Assembly (NCBI GenBank): GCA_027625225.1
Contig: JAQBWG010000148.1
Span: 1-5,234, forward strand
Length of the DNA: 5,234 nt
Direction of reading: 5' to 3'
DNA from: Chloroflexota bacterium
GTDB lineage: Bacteria > Chloroflexota > Dehalococcoidia > Lucifugimonadales > VGZR01
Shown here one piece after another: positions 4,163-5,234 of this stretch. The position numbers and the translations under genes are program-made. Below the pieces are notes generated by a model, which made no database searches, was not told where the DNA came from, and saw only the letters and a program-made list of their open reading frames with translations. The first letter of the stretch is position 1, and every line of letters begins with the position of its first letter.

Positions 4163-5234
4163 GACACTTCGTGCTCGGTCAGTTTCTCCCAGTCGAATTC
4201 GACGCCGTGACCCGGCCTGTCCGAAGCGACACCTTCGCCGTTCTCGAACCGGAACGGGTGCACCATGAACCGGTCGAGCGGAAATCCGTGCAGTTCTAGG
4301 TATGACGCATTGGGAATAGCTGCAAGCAGGCTTACATGGATATCGTGCACGCCGTGTGAGGTCACCGGAAGATTGTACGCCTCGGCGAGTCGGGCGACCT
4401 TCATCCATGCGGTGATGCCACCGATGTTGGAGACGTCCGGCTCGGGAAACGCCGCGCCGCCACTGCCGATGAGTTGCTGAAATTCATACAGCGTGTGCAT
4501 ATTCTCACCGGCGGCGATTGGCAATGCGCCCTCCCTAGCGATACGAACGTGCCCCTCGATATCGTCTGGAATCGTCGGCTCTTCCAACCAGTACAAACCA
4601 TATTCAGCGAGGGCCTTCGAAGCACGGATGGCCTGGGCAACAGTCCAGCCCATGTTGGCATCCACCATGAGCGGAAAGTCCTTTCCGACTATCCTCCTCA
4701 CCGTGGCGACCCGTTGTACATCCTCCGACAGGTTCTCCCTTCCCACCTTCATCTTGATGGCCTTCAACCCTCTTTCCAAAAACGCCTGAGTCTGCGCCTT
4801 CAGTTCGTCCGTGGTGAAGTACAGGTCCACGCCACCTGCGTACGCTTTCACCCGGGGATTGTTTCCACCTAGCAACCGCCACAAGGGCTCCTCTGCCACC
4901 CGGCCCTTCACATCCCATAGAGCGATGTCTACGGCCGACATAGCCAGGGCTAACACGCCGCCACGGCCAACCCAGTGCGCCCGCCACCACATCTCTTGCC
5001 ACAGTTTTTCCGTTTGCCGAGGGTCGGCACCCATCAGCACAGGGATAAGGTCGTTTTCTATCAGGGCACGAATCGCCGCACCGCCGACGTCGACCGTATA
5101 GGTATACCCCATGCCTTCGATGCCCTCATCGGTCGTTACACGAACGGTGATTATTTGGAAGTGGGTAATATCTCCGTGTGTCGAATCGGACAGGACGGTG
5201 ACAAGTGGAATCCGATAGTGCTGGCAAGAAACGG
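4159..5234 (-). CDS. Enolase-superfamily enzyme, mandelate racemase/muconate lactonizing type (5' end outside window)
   Basis: The reading frame continues without a stop from the TAG at 4159-4161 to the window edge, giving 357 visible residues; perhaps 10-20 N-terminal residues are missing. ATG at 5112 is internal, because the 40 residues before it form the typical capping domain (YRIPL, then TVRVTTDEGIEGMGYTYT). In the visible fragment the barrel has K160-M-K162, metal ligands D191 (VDAN), E217/E218 (WLEEP) and E243 (AGEN), a D266-H293 dyad (EPD; TSHGVHD) and E313 (LELH). This is the full mandelate racemase-subgroup set, so the enzyme should bind Mg2+ and abstract the proton alpha to a carboxylate. 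Family members racemise mandelate or dehydrate sugar acids such as galactarate, talarate or rhamnonate; the substrate here is not readable, though dehydration of a sugar acid is the commonest role. It is convergent with the MFS gene and shares 4 nt with it. Confidence 0.93.
   Translation of the reverse strand, partial: VSCQHYRIPLVTVLSDSTHGDITHFQIITVRVTTDEGIEGMGYTYTVDVGGAAIRALIENDLIPVLMGADPRQTEKLWQEMWWRAHWVGRGGVLALAMSAVDIALWDVKGRVAEEPLWRLLGGNNPRVKAYAGGVDLYFTTDELKAQTQAFLERGLKAIKMKVGRENLSEDVQRVATVRRIVGKDFPLMVDANMGWTVAQAIRASKALAEYGLYWLEEPTIPDDIEGHVRIAREGALPIAAGENMHTLYEFQQLIGSGGAAFPEPDVSNIGGITAWMKVARLAEAYNLPVTSHGVHDIHVSLLAAIPNASYLELHGFPLDRFMVHPFRFENGEGVASDRPGHGVEFDWEKLTEHEVS

Noticed and set aside
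4474..4872. Plus-strand open frame of 132 residues opposite the enolase-superfamily gene
   Set aside because: It is antisense to a gene with intact catalytic motifs and shows no domain; it is a shadow of that gene's codon bias.

Overview
The window is a dense bacterial chromosomal segment of moderate G+C. It has five protein-coding genes, short intergenic gaps, overlapping start and stop codons, and a textbook intrinsic terminator. There is no RNA gene, CRISPR array, insertion sequence or phage gene that I can support. The gene content suggests a Chloroflexota bacterium, perhaps Dehalococcoidia: a small glycine-rich protein with two zinc ribbons, a divergent QueC, and an enolase-superfamily sugar-acid enzyme. 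This assignment is inference from gene flavour only and is weak.

Layout. Positions 7-50 hold a perfect 20-bp hairpin terminator. It closes a minus-strand gene (81-419) for a 112-residue protein with a CxxC...CxxC ribbon followed by a CxxC-x17-CxxC ribbon. A divergent intergenic region (420-702) has two short inverted repeats that may be operators. It is followed by a plus-strand three-gene operon: a pteridine-reductase-like short-chain dehydrogenase (703-1476), a divergent QueC-type PP-loop enzyme (1469-2131), and GTP cyclohydrolase I, FolE (2131-2748). The three genes overlap by 8 and 1 nt and are probably translationally coupled. A 163-bp gap follows, with several hairpins including a strong 15-bp inverted repeat. 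Next come a 12-helix MFS transporter of fosmidomycin-resistance (Fsr)-like type (2912-4162) and, convergent with it, a mandelate racemase/muconate lactonizing-type enolase-superfamily enzyme (4159 to the window edge, 5' end missing).

How the genes fit together. FolE converts GTP to 7,8-dihydroneopterin triphosphate, the shared entry point to folate, other pterins and 7-deazaguanines (preQ0/queuosine). QueC-type enzymes act at the last step to preQ0. An SDR resembling pteridine reductase/FolM would act on a dihydropterin. The operon therefore looks like a pterin/7-deazaguanine module, although QueD and QueE are not in the window. Both the SDR and the QueC homologue depart from the family consensus at recognisable positions, and this is the most interesting part of the window. 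The MFS and enolase-superfamily genes appear unrelated to the operon; the latter suggests sugar-acid catabolism.
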